DNA from: CAYYWV01 sp964475385
GTDB taxonomy: Bacteria; Pseudomonadota; Alphaproteobacteria; JAAXGF01
Direction of reading: 5' to 3'
NCBI GenBank assembly: GCA_964475385.1
Contig: CAYYWV010000039.1
Location: forward strand, 1 to 23,147
Length of the DNA stretch: 23,147 nucleotides
The position numbers and the translations under genes were made by a program. The notes beneath the pieces were generated by a model. It saw only the letters and a list, made by a program, of their open reading frames with translations, made no database searches and was not told the origin of the DNA. Of this stretch, positions 9,413 through 18,423 are shown one piece after another; position 1 is the first letter of the stretch, and each line of letters starts with the position of its first letter.

Positions 9413-10537
9413 CTAGGTCCGCAGCGCCCGCCAGACGGCCAGCGCCTGCGCGGTCTCGGCGACGTCGTGGACGCGGAGAATTTGCACCCCCTGGTCGAGG
9501 CCCGCGAGCCCGGCGGCGAGGCTGCCGGGAAGCCGCGCCTTCGGCGGCTCGTCCGCCGACAGGCGCGCGATGAAGCTCTTGCGCGAGACCCCGAGCACGA
9601 CCGGGCAGCCGAGGCCATGGTAAAGGGCGAGGCTTTGCAGAATCTCGACATTGTGGCCGGTCGGCGACTTGCCGAAGCCGATCCCCGGGTCGATCAGGAT
9701 GCGCGCCCTTTCGATTCCCGCCGCAAGGCAGGCGTTGATGCGCGATTCCAGCATATCGTAAACGTCGAGGGGGGCGTCGTCGTAAGCCGGCGCGCGCTGC
9801 ATGGTCCGCGGGTCGCCCTGGCTGTGCATGAGCACCACCGGCGCTCCGGCGGCCGCGACCGTGGCGAGGCTTTCGGGATCGAAGCCGAGCGCCGAGACGT
9901 CGTTGACGATTGCGGCCCCGGCCTCGATCGCCGCGCGCATCACGGCCGCGCGGCGGCTGTCGATCGAGATCGGGACGCCAAGGCCCGCAAGCCCGCGGAC
10001 CACCGGCACGGCGCGCGCGAGCTCGACCTCGGCCGGAACCGGCTCGGCGCCGGGGCGCGTCGATTCGCCGCCCACGTCGAGGATCGCTGCGCCCGCCTCG
10101 GCGAGCGCCCGGCCGTGGGCGACCGCCGCCGCGGTCTCGGCATGGTCGCCGCCGTCGGAGAAGCTGTCGGGAGTGACGTTGATGACCCCCATGAGCGCCG
10201 GCCGGTCCATGGGGACGCCAGCGACCGGCGGCCGCGGCGCTTGAAGCCGCGCCCAGGTCTCGCGAAGGCGCGCGGCGGCGGGTCCGTCGCCAAGGCCGTC
10301 GATCCAGGCCGCAAGCGCTTCGACGCCCGCGGCGCAAACGGCGACGGCGGCTTGCTCGCGAATCAGCGCCTCGCAAGCGGTGAACGCGATCCGGCCGCCC
10401 GCAAGCGGGCGCGCCCGCCCGGCCGCCACCGCATGCGCGGCGGTCGCGCCATAGATCAGACCGATGGGTTGCAGATAGATCCGCGCGCGCGCGTCGATGC
10501 GCCCCGGAAGATCGTCGATGCGCTCGCGCCGGGCCAC
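9413..10537 (-). CDS. folP: Dihydropteroate synthase with long N-terminal extension
   Basis: The enzyme condenses p-aminobenzoate with dihydropterin pyrophosphate to give dihydropteroate (folate synthesis; the sulfonamide target). The TIM-barrel core occupies about residues 112-374 and has all expected loops: MGVINVTPDSFSDGG (116-130), DVGGESTRPGA, NDVSALG, MHSQGDPRTMQ, DPGIGFGKSPTGHN and LGVSRKSFI. Before it are about 110 extra residues (including YLQPIGLIYG and LAGGRIAFTACEALIR) absent from the roughly 280-residue E. coli enzyme. The frame starts at GTG 10537, preceded by AAGGA about 13 nt upstream. An internal ATG at 10210 would give a core-only protein but has no Shine-Dalgarno. It lies 32 nt after ftsH, probably in the same operon. 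Confidence 0.93.
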   Translation of the reverse strand: MARRERIDDLPGRIDARARIYLQPIGLIYGATAAHAVAAGRARPLAGGRIAFTACEALIREQAAVAVCAAGVEALAAWIDGLGDGPAAARLRETWARLQAPRPPVAGVPMDRPALMGVINVTPDSFSDGGDHAETAAAVAHGRALAEAGAAILDVGGESTRPGAEPVPAEVELARAVPVVRGLAGLGVPISIDSRRAAVMRAAIEAGAAIVNDVSALGFDPESLATVAAAGAPVVLMHSQGDPRTMQRAPAYDDAPLDVYDMLESRINACLAAGIERARILIDPGIGFGKSPTGHNVEILQSLALYHGLGCPVVLGVSRKSFIARLSADEPPKARLPGSLAAGLAGLDQGVQILRVHDVAETAQALAVWRALRT

Positions 10538-10569
10538 GCGGCCGCGCCCCGTCCTTGCGCTTTACGGAA

Positions 10570-12501
<1,932 letters not shown>

Positions 12502-12518
12502 TGAAGAGTCCTCTCTGT

Positions 12519-12538
12519 ACCCGGCCTCTCTACCGGGT
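12519..12538 (-). promoter_or_regulatory. Leader hairpin with Shine-Dalgarno-like loop before ftsH
   Basis: ACCCGG/CCGGGT arms form a 6-bp stem around an 8-nt loop, UAGAGAGG. The loop repeats the AGAGAGG of the true ribosome-binding site that follows the stem a few bases later, just before the TTG start. The hairpin itself is clear; a role in tuning ftsH translation is speculation. Confidence 0.4.
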
Positions 12539-12643
12539 CCGCGCCCGGCCCATCGTCTCAGGCGTCTCCGAATTCGCCTGCAGCGCCGACGGCTCCCTGG
12601 CGCCCGCTACGCCGCGCGAAGCCTGCGTGGCAGACAGTCCTTC

Positions 12644-12693
12644 GCATGCCTCCTTTGCATGCCTATCCTACCGCTCTGCGCCTGCAAACGCAA
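12644..12693 (-). promoter_or_regulatory. Candidate ftsH promoter with overlapping dyad
   Basis: TTGCGT (12693-12688) lies 17 bp from TAGGAT (12670-12665) on the minus strand, inside the end of tilS. Six nucleotides after the tilS stop codon is a perfect dyad, GCATGC-N7-GCATGC (12662-12644), spanning the predicted transcription start. It could be a repressor site, or a short hairpin at the end of the tilS message; no U-tract follows. The remaining tilS-ftsH spacer (166 bp in all) holds the leader hairpin and no credible gene. Confidence 0.35.
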
Positions 12694-14032
12694 AGCGCGG
12701 CGGCCCGATCGGGCGCGCGGGCAGAAAATCGGCCGAAACCCGCCGCGAAACACCCGCGCCGCTTACAAACCCTAGGTGGGGCACAGCGAGGATTTCGTCA
12801 AGGTGGAAAAAGGCCGGCAGGCTAGGCCGAACCACCGGCGGAACGGGCGATTCGGCGCAGTCGGGCGCGGCTCGGACGAGGGCCTTCCAGCCCTCTGCGC
12901 CGAGCGCGCGGACCGTGATCGAACGCGCCCCGCTTTCACCCGCGAACGCGACCCGAAAGCGCCCATCCCAGAGCGCGGCCTCGCCTGCGTCGAGGGTCAT
13001 CGCGCCTTGCACGGCGGCGGGCTCGCGGCAGACCAACCAGCCGCCGCCGCGGCGCAGAACCAAACAACCGCCAAGCGTCCGGCCCATGCCCGCTTCTCCC
13101 GTGGCGAGCGCATGCGCGAGCCGAGCCAGCCGCGCCCCCCGGGGCGGATAGATCCGCCCGCCGACAGTGACCAGAAGACGGGCGAGAGCGCGCGCGGCGA
13201 GCGGCTCGGGAAGAGCGCGAAAGAGCGCGGGATCGACCCGGCAGAACCCCGCCGGATGGACCGCGACCGTGGCCGCAAGGGCCTCGGCGAGCATCCGGTC
13301 GAACGCCGCGCGCAGCCGGCCGAAGCCCGTTGCCGCCCGCGCCAGCCGCGCCGAATCGAGCCCCGCCTCGGCCAGCGCCGGCATCAACGCCCTCACTCGG
13401 CTGCGGGCGAATCGGGGGTCGCGGTTCGAGGGGTCTTCGATCCACCCGAGCCCGCGCGCGCGCAAGGTCGCCGCAAGCCGCGCTCGCGGAACGGTCAAAA
13501 GCGGCCTGAGAACGCGCAAGCCCCAGCGTTCGTCGACCGCCGGCATTCCGGCGAGACCGTCGAGCCCGCTTCCGCGATCAAGCCGCATCGCGAAGGTCTC
13601 GGCCTGGTCGTCGCGCTGGTGGGCGACGAGAAGGTGCAGGACGCCGGCCGCCCGGCACCACGCCGCAAGCAGTCGATAGCGGGCCGCGCGCGCTTCCGCT
13701 TGCACGGCGCGGTCCAGCGGACCGCCCTTGCGCGTGAGCACCTGGGCCTCGATCCCGCCCGCCGCGAGAGAGGCGGCGACGCGGCGGGCCTCGGCCGTCG
13801 ATTCGGGGCGCAAGCGGTGGTCTACGATCAGCGCCACCACCCTGCCCGCGTGAGCGCGCGCCCAGTCGTCGGCGAGATGAACGAGGGCGAGGCTGTCGGC
13901 CCCGCCCGAGACCGCAACGGCAAGCCGCGGCGCGGGTTCGAAAGGCCCGAGCGGCGCGATGAGCGCCGCGAACTCGTCGCTGCCGACCGGGGACGCCGCA
14001 GACGCAACGTCCGAAACCGATTCAGCGCTCAC
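12668..14032 (-). CDS. tilS: tRNA(Ile)-lysidine synthetase
   Basis: The enzyme adenylates C34 of tRNA-Ile(CAU) and replaces it with lysine so that the tRNA reads AUA. The PP-loop ATP-binding motif SGGADSLAL (42-50) is present, followed by DHRLRPES, ARYRLLAAWCRAAG and LLVAHQRDDQAETFAMRL, all typical of the N-terminal N-type ATPase domain. IEDPSNRDPRFARSRVR marks the conserved tRNA-contact segment. The C-terminal half is weakly conserved, as usual. With the GTG at 14032 the protein has 454 residues, slightly longer than E. coli TilS (432). No Shine-Dalgarno is obvious there and the first 30 residues look unconserved, so a later start is possible. It lies 21 nt after cpoB. Confidence 0.93.
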   Translation of the reverse strand: MSAESVSDVASAASPVGSDEFAALIAPLGPFEPAPRLAVAVSGGADSLALVHLADDWARAHAGRVVALIVDHRLRPESTAEARRVAASLAAGGIEAQVLTRKGGPLDRAVQAEARAARYRLLAAWCRAAGVLHLLVAHQRDDQAETFAMRLDRGSGLDGLAGMPAVDERWGLRVLRPLLTVPRARLAATLRARGLGWIEDPSNRDPRFARSRVRALMPALAEAGLDSARLARAATGFGRLRAAFDRMLAEALAATVAVHPAGFCRVDPALFRALPEPLAARALARLLVTVGGRIYPPRGARLARLAHALATGEAGMGRTLGGCLVLRRGGGWLVCREPAAVQGAMTLDAGEAALWDGRFRVAFAGESGARSITVRALGAEGWKALVRAAPDCAESPVPPVVRPSLPAFFHLDEILAVPHLGFVSGAGVSRRVSADFLPARPIGPPRFAFAGAER

Positions 14033-14053
14033 AGCAGACGCAGAGGTGACGGC

Positions 14054-14995
14054 TCAGGAACAACCGGCCCGCTTGCGCTCGCTCGCGGCGCGTCGCTTGA
14101 TCGCCTGCGATGCGGTGGGAAAACGCGCGGCGAGCTCCTCGAAGGTCACGCAGGCGTCCTTCTTGCGGTCGAGCCGGGCGAGCGACATGGCGAGCTTGAG
14201 AAGGTTGTCGGGCGCCTTCACGCTGTCGGGATAGTCTTGATAGCCGCGAGCGAAGTAGGTCGCAGCCTGGCCGTAGTCGCCGCGGACGTAATAGGTTTCG
14301 GCCAGCCAGTAGAAGGCGTTGCTCGCGAGCTTGTGGTCGGCGTGCGCCTCGACGAAGGCCTTGAAAGCGCGCTCGGCCTCGGCGTAGTCCGCGCGACGGA
14401 GAAGATCGTAAGCGTACTTGTACTGCTCTTCGGGCGTGCCGGGCGGCAAAGCGGGCGTCGTCAGGGCGGCGCTTGTCGTCCCGGCGGACGAAGCCGGCGG
14501 TTGCGCGGCGCCAGAGGCTCCCGGCGCGAGCGGACCCGGCGCGGCCGCCGCAGACGCTGCCGGGGCGGCGGCGGGGCGCGCGGGGGTCGCCTGGGCGGCG
14601 AGCGCCGCCCGTTGGGCTTTCTCGATCTCGGTGAGGCGGAAGTCCACGTCGGCGACCAGCTTATCGAGCCGCTCGGCGACCTGGCTGATGTCGTGGGCGA
14701 CGCGCTCGACCTCGCCGGTCAGCGCCCGCATCTGGTCCTCGACCTCGCTGAGACGGACCTCGAGCCGGGCCGTCCGCTCGGCGTCGCCCGGCGCGGCGGA
14801 TGCGGCCACGGTTCCGGCGGGCGGCGGGGCCTTGCCGCCGTAGACCACGCTTTGAAGGTCGCTGACGTCCTTGCGCAGCGCCTCGATCCGTTTGAACAGC
14901 GCCCGCGGGTCGGCTTCCTGGGCGGTCGCCGCAAAACCGCCGCCGAAAACCGTAAGCGCAACCATGATGGCAAAAAAGTAGCGAAGTTGGTTCAT
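14054..14995 (-). CDS. cpoB: Cell division coordinator CpoB (YbgF), periplasmic
   Basis: The 313-residue periplasmic protein works with Tol-Pal; in E. coli it links peptidoglycan synthesis to outer-membrane constriction at the septum. A signal peptide (MNQLRYFF then a hydrophobic run, likely cleavage after ATA at residue 25) is followed by a coiled coil (about 72-133, the trimerisation segment), an Ala/Pro/Ser linker (136-186) and TPR repeats (about 188-305, with QYKYAYDLLRRADYAEAERAF and NAFYWLAETYYVRGDYGQAA). ATG 14995 was chosen; an ATG three codons earlier (15004) also works, and neither has a good ribosome site. It is downstream of pal, as in most Tol-Pal loci, but after a 233-bp spacer with a terminator-like hairpin. 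I see nothing else definite in that spacer. Confidence 0.92.
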   Translation of the reverse strand: MNQLRYFFAIMVALTVFGGGFAATAQEADPRALFKRIEALRKDVSDLQSVVYGGKAPPPAGTVAASAAPGDAERTARLEVRLSEVEDQMRALTGEVERVAHDISQVAERLDKLVADVDFRLTEIEKAQRAALAAQATPARPAAAPAASAAAAPGPLAPGASGAAQPPASSAGTTSAALTTPALPPGTPEEQYKYAYDLLRRADYAEAERAFKAFVEAHADHKLASNAFYWLAETYYVRGDYGQAATYFARGYQDYPDSVKAPDNLLKLAMSLARLDRKKDACVTFEELAARFPTASQAIKRRAASERKRAGCS

Positions 14996-15195
14996 GACGC
15001 CCATCGTCGCCCGTGTTCGCATTCTACGCTCGCGCGTTCCGCCCGGCGCGCGCAGCGCAAAGCTTGCGCCCTCGCCGGCCGCGGGGCGCACGGCGTATTG
15101 AACGCGCGAATGATGGCCAAACGATGGCGGCCCACCAACGCCGCGCGTTCGCCGGAACGAGCGGAGAGCGAACCGCAATCGCCTGCGAAACGGGA

Positions 15196-15220
15196 AAGCG
15201 CCGTCGCCTTCACGGCGCTT
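15196..15220 (-). terminator. Terminator-like hairpin after pal
   Basis: A perfect 8-bp inverted repeat, AAGCGCCG / CGGCGCTT, with a 9-nt loop begins 8 nt after the pal stop codon. It is followed by TCCCGTTT, an interrupted U-rich tail. It could end or attenuate transcription between pal and cpoB, leaving pal mRNA more abundant than the downstream genes. Confidence 0.5.
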
Positions 15221-15228
15221 GGCCGTCG

Positions 15229-15789
15229 TCAGTTGACGACCGTCACCGCGCGCCGGTTCTGCGCCCAGGCGGCCTCGTTATGACCGAGCGCGACCGGTCG
15301 CTCCTTGCCGTAGCTGATCGTCGAGATTCGGCTCGGATCGATGCCCAGCGCGACCAGGAAGTTCTTGACCGCGGTCGCGCGACGTTCTCCCAGCGCGAGG
15401 TTGTACTCGCGAGTGCCGCGTTCGTCGGCGTGTCCTTCCACCGTGACGGTGACGTTCGGGTACTTCTTGAGCCACGCGGCCTGCCGCTCGAGCGTCCGCT
15501 GCGCCTGGGGCTTCAGGATCGCCTTATCGAAATCGAAGAAGACGCGATCGCCGACATTGAGAACGAGATCCTCCTGAGTGCCCGGCGCCGGGGCGGCCGT
15601 CGTGGCCGGGGCGGTCGTCGACGGCGTCGACGGCGCCTCAGACGTGACCGGAGCGGTGGTCACGGTCGTTCCTTGCCCGGGCGCGCTTGTGCCCCCTTCG
15701 CCGGCAGTGGACGCCGCCTCTTGGGGCGTCGTCTGGCACGCGGCGACCAGGAACAGCACCGCGAAAAGGCTGACGAACTTGATTCGCAT
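15229..15789 (-). CDS. pal: Peptidoglycan-associated lipoprotein Pal
   Basis: The 186-residue outer-membrane lipoprotein binds peptidoglycan through an OmpA-like domain and is the end-point of the Tol energy relay. The signal peptide ends in the lipobox LVAAC, so Cys18 is the lipidated N-terminus. Residues 19-72 are a Thr/Ala/Pro/Ser-rich disordered linker, longer than in E. coli Pal. About 73-186 is the OmpA-like domain with VFFDFDKAIL, VEGHADERGTREYNLALGERRA (peptidoglycan-contacting Asp and Arg region) and the C-terminal RRAVTVVN. A strong GAGGAG lies 9 nt before the ATG. It has its own promoter candidate overlapping the tolB end and a terminator-like hairpin behind it. Confidence 0.97.
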   Translation of the reverse strand: MRIKFVSLFAVLFLVAACQTTPQEAASTAGEGGTSAPGQGTTVTTAPVTSEAPSTPSTTAPATTAAPAPGTQEDLVLNVGDRVFFDFDKAILKPQAQRTLERQAAWLKKYPNVTVTVEGHADERGTREYNLALGERRATAVKNFLVALGIDPSRISTISYGKERPVALGHNEAAWAQNRRAVTVVN

Positions 15790-15855
15790 CGAGTAACTCT
15801 CCTCTGCCGGGATCTTGTGGGATGTATTCTTTGGGGTTCGTCTTAAGGTTGTCGA

Positions 15856-15920
15856 GATTTTTCGAAAATCGGAAATCGAACGCTCACCGGCGACTGCCGA
15901 ATATGCCGGCCCGCGGCCGG
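15856..15920 (-). other. Two hairpins in the pal leader
   Basis: In the 172-bp tolB-pal gap, CCGGCC-GCG-GGCCGG (15920-15906) and GATTTT-CGA-AAAATC (15870-15856) are perfect 6-bp stems with 3-nt loops. If transcription starts at the promoter overlapping the tolB end, both lie in the pal 5' leader. The first could alternatively terminate tolB, but no U-tract follows it. Confidence 0.4.
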
Positions 15921-15944
15921 ATTAGACCAGAAATTCGCCCCGCG

Positions 15945-15973
15945 ACTATACTGTGCGCCACCTAGGGAATCAA
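15945..15973 (-). promoter_or_regulatory. Sigma-70-type promoter for pal
   Basis: TTGATT (15973-15968) and TATAGT (15950-15945) are spaced exactly 17 bp on the minus strand. The -10 matches five and the -35 four of six consensus bases, making this one of the best promoter matches in the window. The -35 lies inside the last tolB codons. Predicted start near 15938 gives a leader of about 150 nt. E. coli pal is also known to have a promoter of its own within the tol cluster. Confidence 0.55.
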
Positions 15974-17314
15974 GGGGGACCACGCCGGGTCCGACGCATC
16001 GAGCGGCGTGACGATTTCGCGTTCGTTGTAACCCGTTAGGTCAATCGAATAGAGCTTGCTCAAGCCCTTCCCATCCTCCGCCGTCGGATTTTCGCGGAAG
16101 AACAAAAGCACTCTTCCGTTGGGGGCCCAGCTCGGCCCTTCGACCAGAAAGCCTTCGGACAGAAGACGCTCGCCGCTGCCGTCGGGACGCATAACGCCGA
16201 TGTAGAACTTGCCTTGAAAAATCTTGGTGAACGCGATCAGGTCGCCGCGCGGCGACCACACCGGAGTCGCATAACGGCCGCGGCCGAAGCTGATCCGCCG
16301 AATCCCCGAGCCGTCGGCGTTCATGACATAGATCTGCTGGCTGCCGCCGCGGTCCGAGTTGAAGGTGAGCCGCTGGCCGTCGGGCGCGTAAGAAGGCGAG
16401 GTGTCGATCGCCGGGTGCCGGGTCAGCCGCCGGACCTCGCGGGTCCGCAGATCCATCGTGTAGACGTCGGAGTTCCCCTCGACCGCAAGGCTCATGACGA
16501 TCTTGTTGCCGTCGGGCGAGAACCGCGGCGCAAAGGTCATGTTGGGAAAGTCGCCCACCACCTCTTGCTGTCCCGAATCGATGTCGAGGATGTAGACCCG
16601 CGGCTGGCCGTGGAAATAGGCGAGATAGGTGATTTCCTGCGCGGTCGGCGAGAACCGCGGGGTCAGCACCAGCGACGAGCCGTCGGTGAGGAACTTATGG
16701 TTCGCCCCGTCCTGATCCATGATCGCGAGCCGTTTGACGCGCCGGTTGGCCGGCCCGCTTTCGGCGATATAGACGATGCGGGTGTCGAAGTAGCCGTCCT
16801 CGCCGGTCAGGCGTTTGTAAATCGCATCGGCGATCTTATGGGCGATCCGCCGCCAGCTCTCGGGCGGAGCGCGGAAGATGAACCCGGTCATCTGGGTTTC
16901 GGCGAATACGTCCCACAGCCGGAAGGTGACCTTGAGCCGGCCGTCGCTTTCGCGCGCGATGGTTCCGTTGACCAGGGCCTGGGCGTTGATCTGCCGCCAA
17001 TCGCCGAACCGGGGGCGGCGCAGCATCGCCTCGGGCTTCTGGATGAAGGCGCGGGGGTCGATCGGCCGGAACAGACCCGAGCGCTCGAGGTCGGCGGCGA
17101 CCACGCCGGCGATGTCTTGGCCGAGCTGGCGTTCGGCGCCTTCGCCGACCAGGCGGGTGACCGCGATCGGCATCGGCTCCACGTTGCCGCGGGTGATGTC
17201 GATCCGAAGCTGCGCCCGGGCCGAGTCGGCGGCCGCCGCGAACGCGACGGCGGCGACGATGGCCGCAAACAAGAAAATGAAAGGAGTCCGTAGCATTCGT
17301 GCAGACGGGGTCAT
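15962..17314 (-). CDS. tolB: Tol-Pal system beta-propeller protein TolB
   Basis: The 450-residue periplasmic protein binds Pal and is released from it by energised TolA. A signal peptide (hydrophobic run to AAAADSARA, likely cleavage after residue 34) precedes the N-terminal TolB domain (about 35-175) and a six-bladed propeller built of repeated units of the form SPDG / APDG / SPRGDLIAFT. Examples are RFSPDGNKIVMS, SYAPDGQRLTFNSDRGGSQQ and VWSPRGDLIAFTK. Length is typical (430-450). The ATG at 17314 was used; an ATG at 17296 gives a shorter signal peptide. It follows tolA by 74 nt. Confidence 0.96.
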   Translation of the reverse strand: MTPSARMLRTPFIFLFAAIVAAVAFAAAADSARAQLRIDITRGNVEPMPIAVTRLVGEGAERQLGQDIAGVVAADLERSGLFRPIDPRAFIQKPEAMLRRPRFGDWRQINAQALVNGTIARESDGRLKVTFRLWDVFAETQMTGFIFRAPPESWRRIAHKIADAIYKRLTGEDGYFDTRIVYIAESGPANRRVKRLAIMDQDGANHKFLTDGSSLVLTPRFSPTAQEITYLAYFHGQPRVYILDIDSGQQEVVGDFPNMTFAPRFSPDGNKIVMSLAVEGNSDVYTMDLRTREVRRLTRHPAIDTSPSYAPDGQRLTFNSDRGGSQQIYVMNADGSGIRRISFGRGRYATPVWSPRGDLIAFTKIFQGKFYIGVMRPDGSGERLLSEGFLVEGPSWAPNGRVLLFFRENPTAEDGKGLSKLYSIDLTGYNEREIVTPLDASDPAWSPLIP

Positions 17315-17388
17315 GGTCGGTTATCTAGCCTCGCTCGGTGCGCTTCGCGTTCGTTGGCCCGGGCCGCACGGAGGGTGCGTATACACCG

Positions 17389-18420
17389 TTACGCCGGCGG
17401 CTTGAACAGAAAGGTGATCTCGCGCCATTGCTCGTACTTCTCGGGCGGCAGGTTGCGCAAAGGACTCGCCCGGCGCACGGCCCGCATCGCGCTTTCGGCG
17501 ACGGTGCGAAAGACCTCTTCGCCCGGACGGTTGAGCCGCGCCTGGTCGACGATCTCGGCCCTTTTCACGGTGCCGTCGGGATCGAGAAAGATTCGGATCT
17601 CGACCCCGATGTTGCCCGCATCGCGCGCGCCGACCGGCACCGACCACTTGTCCTCGACCTGACGGCGGATGGCGTCGATCACGCTCAGCGACAAGGGCTC
17701 GTCGGCGGCGCCGCGCGCGAGCGGCGCAGGCGCGGGCGTCGCCTTTTTCTTCTTCGCCTTCGCCGCTTCCGCCTTCTTCTTCGCCGCCGCGCGCTCCTTG
17801 GCCGCAAGGTTCTTGAGAAGCGATTCGAACAGCTCGGGCGCGGGTTTCTTCTTTTTCGGCTTCTCCGCGATCCTGGGCGCGGGCTTGGCCGGCGGCGGCG
17901 CGGCCTTGGGCGCGGGCGTCTTCGCTTTGGCGAGCGCCTTCGGCTTGGGTTTGGGCTTCGGTTTTGGCGGCGGCGGCGGTTTCCGCTTGGCCAGCTTCGG
18001 TTTGGGCTTCGGTTTCGGTTTGGGCGCAGGCTTCGCCTCCACCGGTTTGGGCTTGGGCGACGGTTCGACCTTGGCCGGCGCAGGCGGCTCGACCGACGGC
18101 GCGACTAAAGGTTCGGGCGTCGGCACCGGCGGCGGCAAAGGCTCGGGCGGCGGCGGCGGAATGTTGGCGACCGCGACCTCGGGCGGCGGCGGAGCCGGCT
18201 CTTCGGTCGGGGCCGGCGGCGTCTTGGCCGGCTTCTCGGGCTCGGGCGCAGGCTCGGGGGCGATTGCGGGCAGATTGGTCTCTTCGGCCACCGTATAAAG
18301 GGTGACCGGGATCGGCTCCTCGTTGGCGACCTCGGGCCTGAACAACGACGGCACGCCGAAGTAGACCGCGGCGACGATCGCGGCATGCAAGATGCCCGAA
18401 AGGATCGCCCCGCGCCGCAC
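17389..18420 (-). CDS. tolA: TolA, periplasm-spanning energy-transducing protein
   Basis: The 343-residue inner-membrane protein is the moving arm between TolQ-TolR and TolB/Pal. One N-terminal membrane helix (about 5-25, SGILHAAIVAAVYFGVPSLF) is followed by a proline-rich domain: acidic Pro/Glu (about 55-120), then basic Lys-Pro repeats (121-192). Next is a short Ala/Lys helix (196-226) and a TolA/TonB-type C-terminal domain (243-343, with LSVIDAIRRQVEDKW and LDPDGTVKRAEIV). E. coli TolA has instead a long Ala/Lys/Glu helix; the layout here is more like TonB. Position directly after tolR identifies it as TolA rather than TonB. The GTG start is 3 nt after the tolR stop and is served by an AGGTGA site inside tolR. 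Confidence 0.92.
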   Translation of the reverse strand: MRRGAILSGILHAAIVAAVYFGVPSLFRPEVANEEPIPVTLYTVAEETNLPAIAPEPAPEPEKPAKTPPAPTEEPAPPPPEVAVANIPPPPPEPLPPPVPTPEPLVAPSVEPPAPAKVEPSPKPKPVEAKPAPKPKPKPKPKLAKRKPPPPPKPKPKPKPKALAKAKTPAPKAAPPPAKPAPRIAEKPKKKKPAPELFESLLKNLAAKERAAAKKKAEAAKAKKKKATPAPAPLARGAADEPLSLSVIDAIRRQVEDKWSVPVGARDAGNIGVEIRIFLDPDGTVKRAEIVDQARLNRPGEEVFRTVAESAMRAVRRASPLRNLPPEKYEQWREITFLFKPPA

Positions 18421-18423
18421 CGT

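Noticed and set aside
12561..12648. A roughly 29-codon frame from an ATG just after AAAGGAGG between tilS and ftsH
   Set aside because: The AGGAGG lies only one base before the ATG, too close to serve it, and the peptide shows no recognisable feature.
15055..15069. GCGCAA-AGC-TTGCGC inverted repeat in the pal-cpoB gap as a cpoB regulatory element
   Set aside because: It is short, has no associated promoter boxes, and lies among many GC-rich chance repeats. The hairpin right after pal explains the gap better.
12776..15283. An 835-codon plus-strand open frame opposite tilS, cpoB and the pal end
   Set aside because: It is Arg/Gly/Ala-rich with no recognisable domain and lies antisense to three clearly conserved genes. 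Long antisense frames are expected where GC bias removes stop codons.
17315..17388. TTCAAG-N17-TATACG as a tolB promoter in the tolA-tolB gap
   Set aside because: The -35 matches only three and the -10 four of six bases, and tolB is expected to be co-transcribed with tolA.
17845..18060. Simple DNA repeats (GGTTTGGGC / GGCTTCGG-like units) as a repeat array
   Set aside because: They simply encode the Lys-Pro repeats of TolA; the reading frame is maintained throughout.
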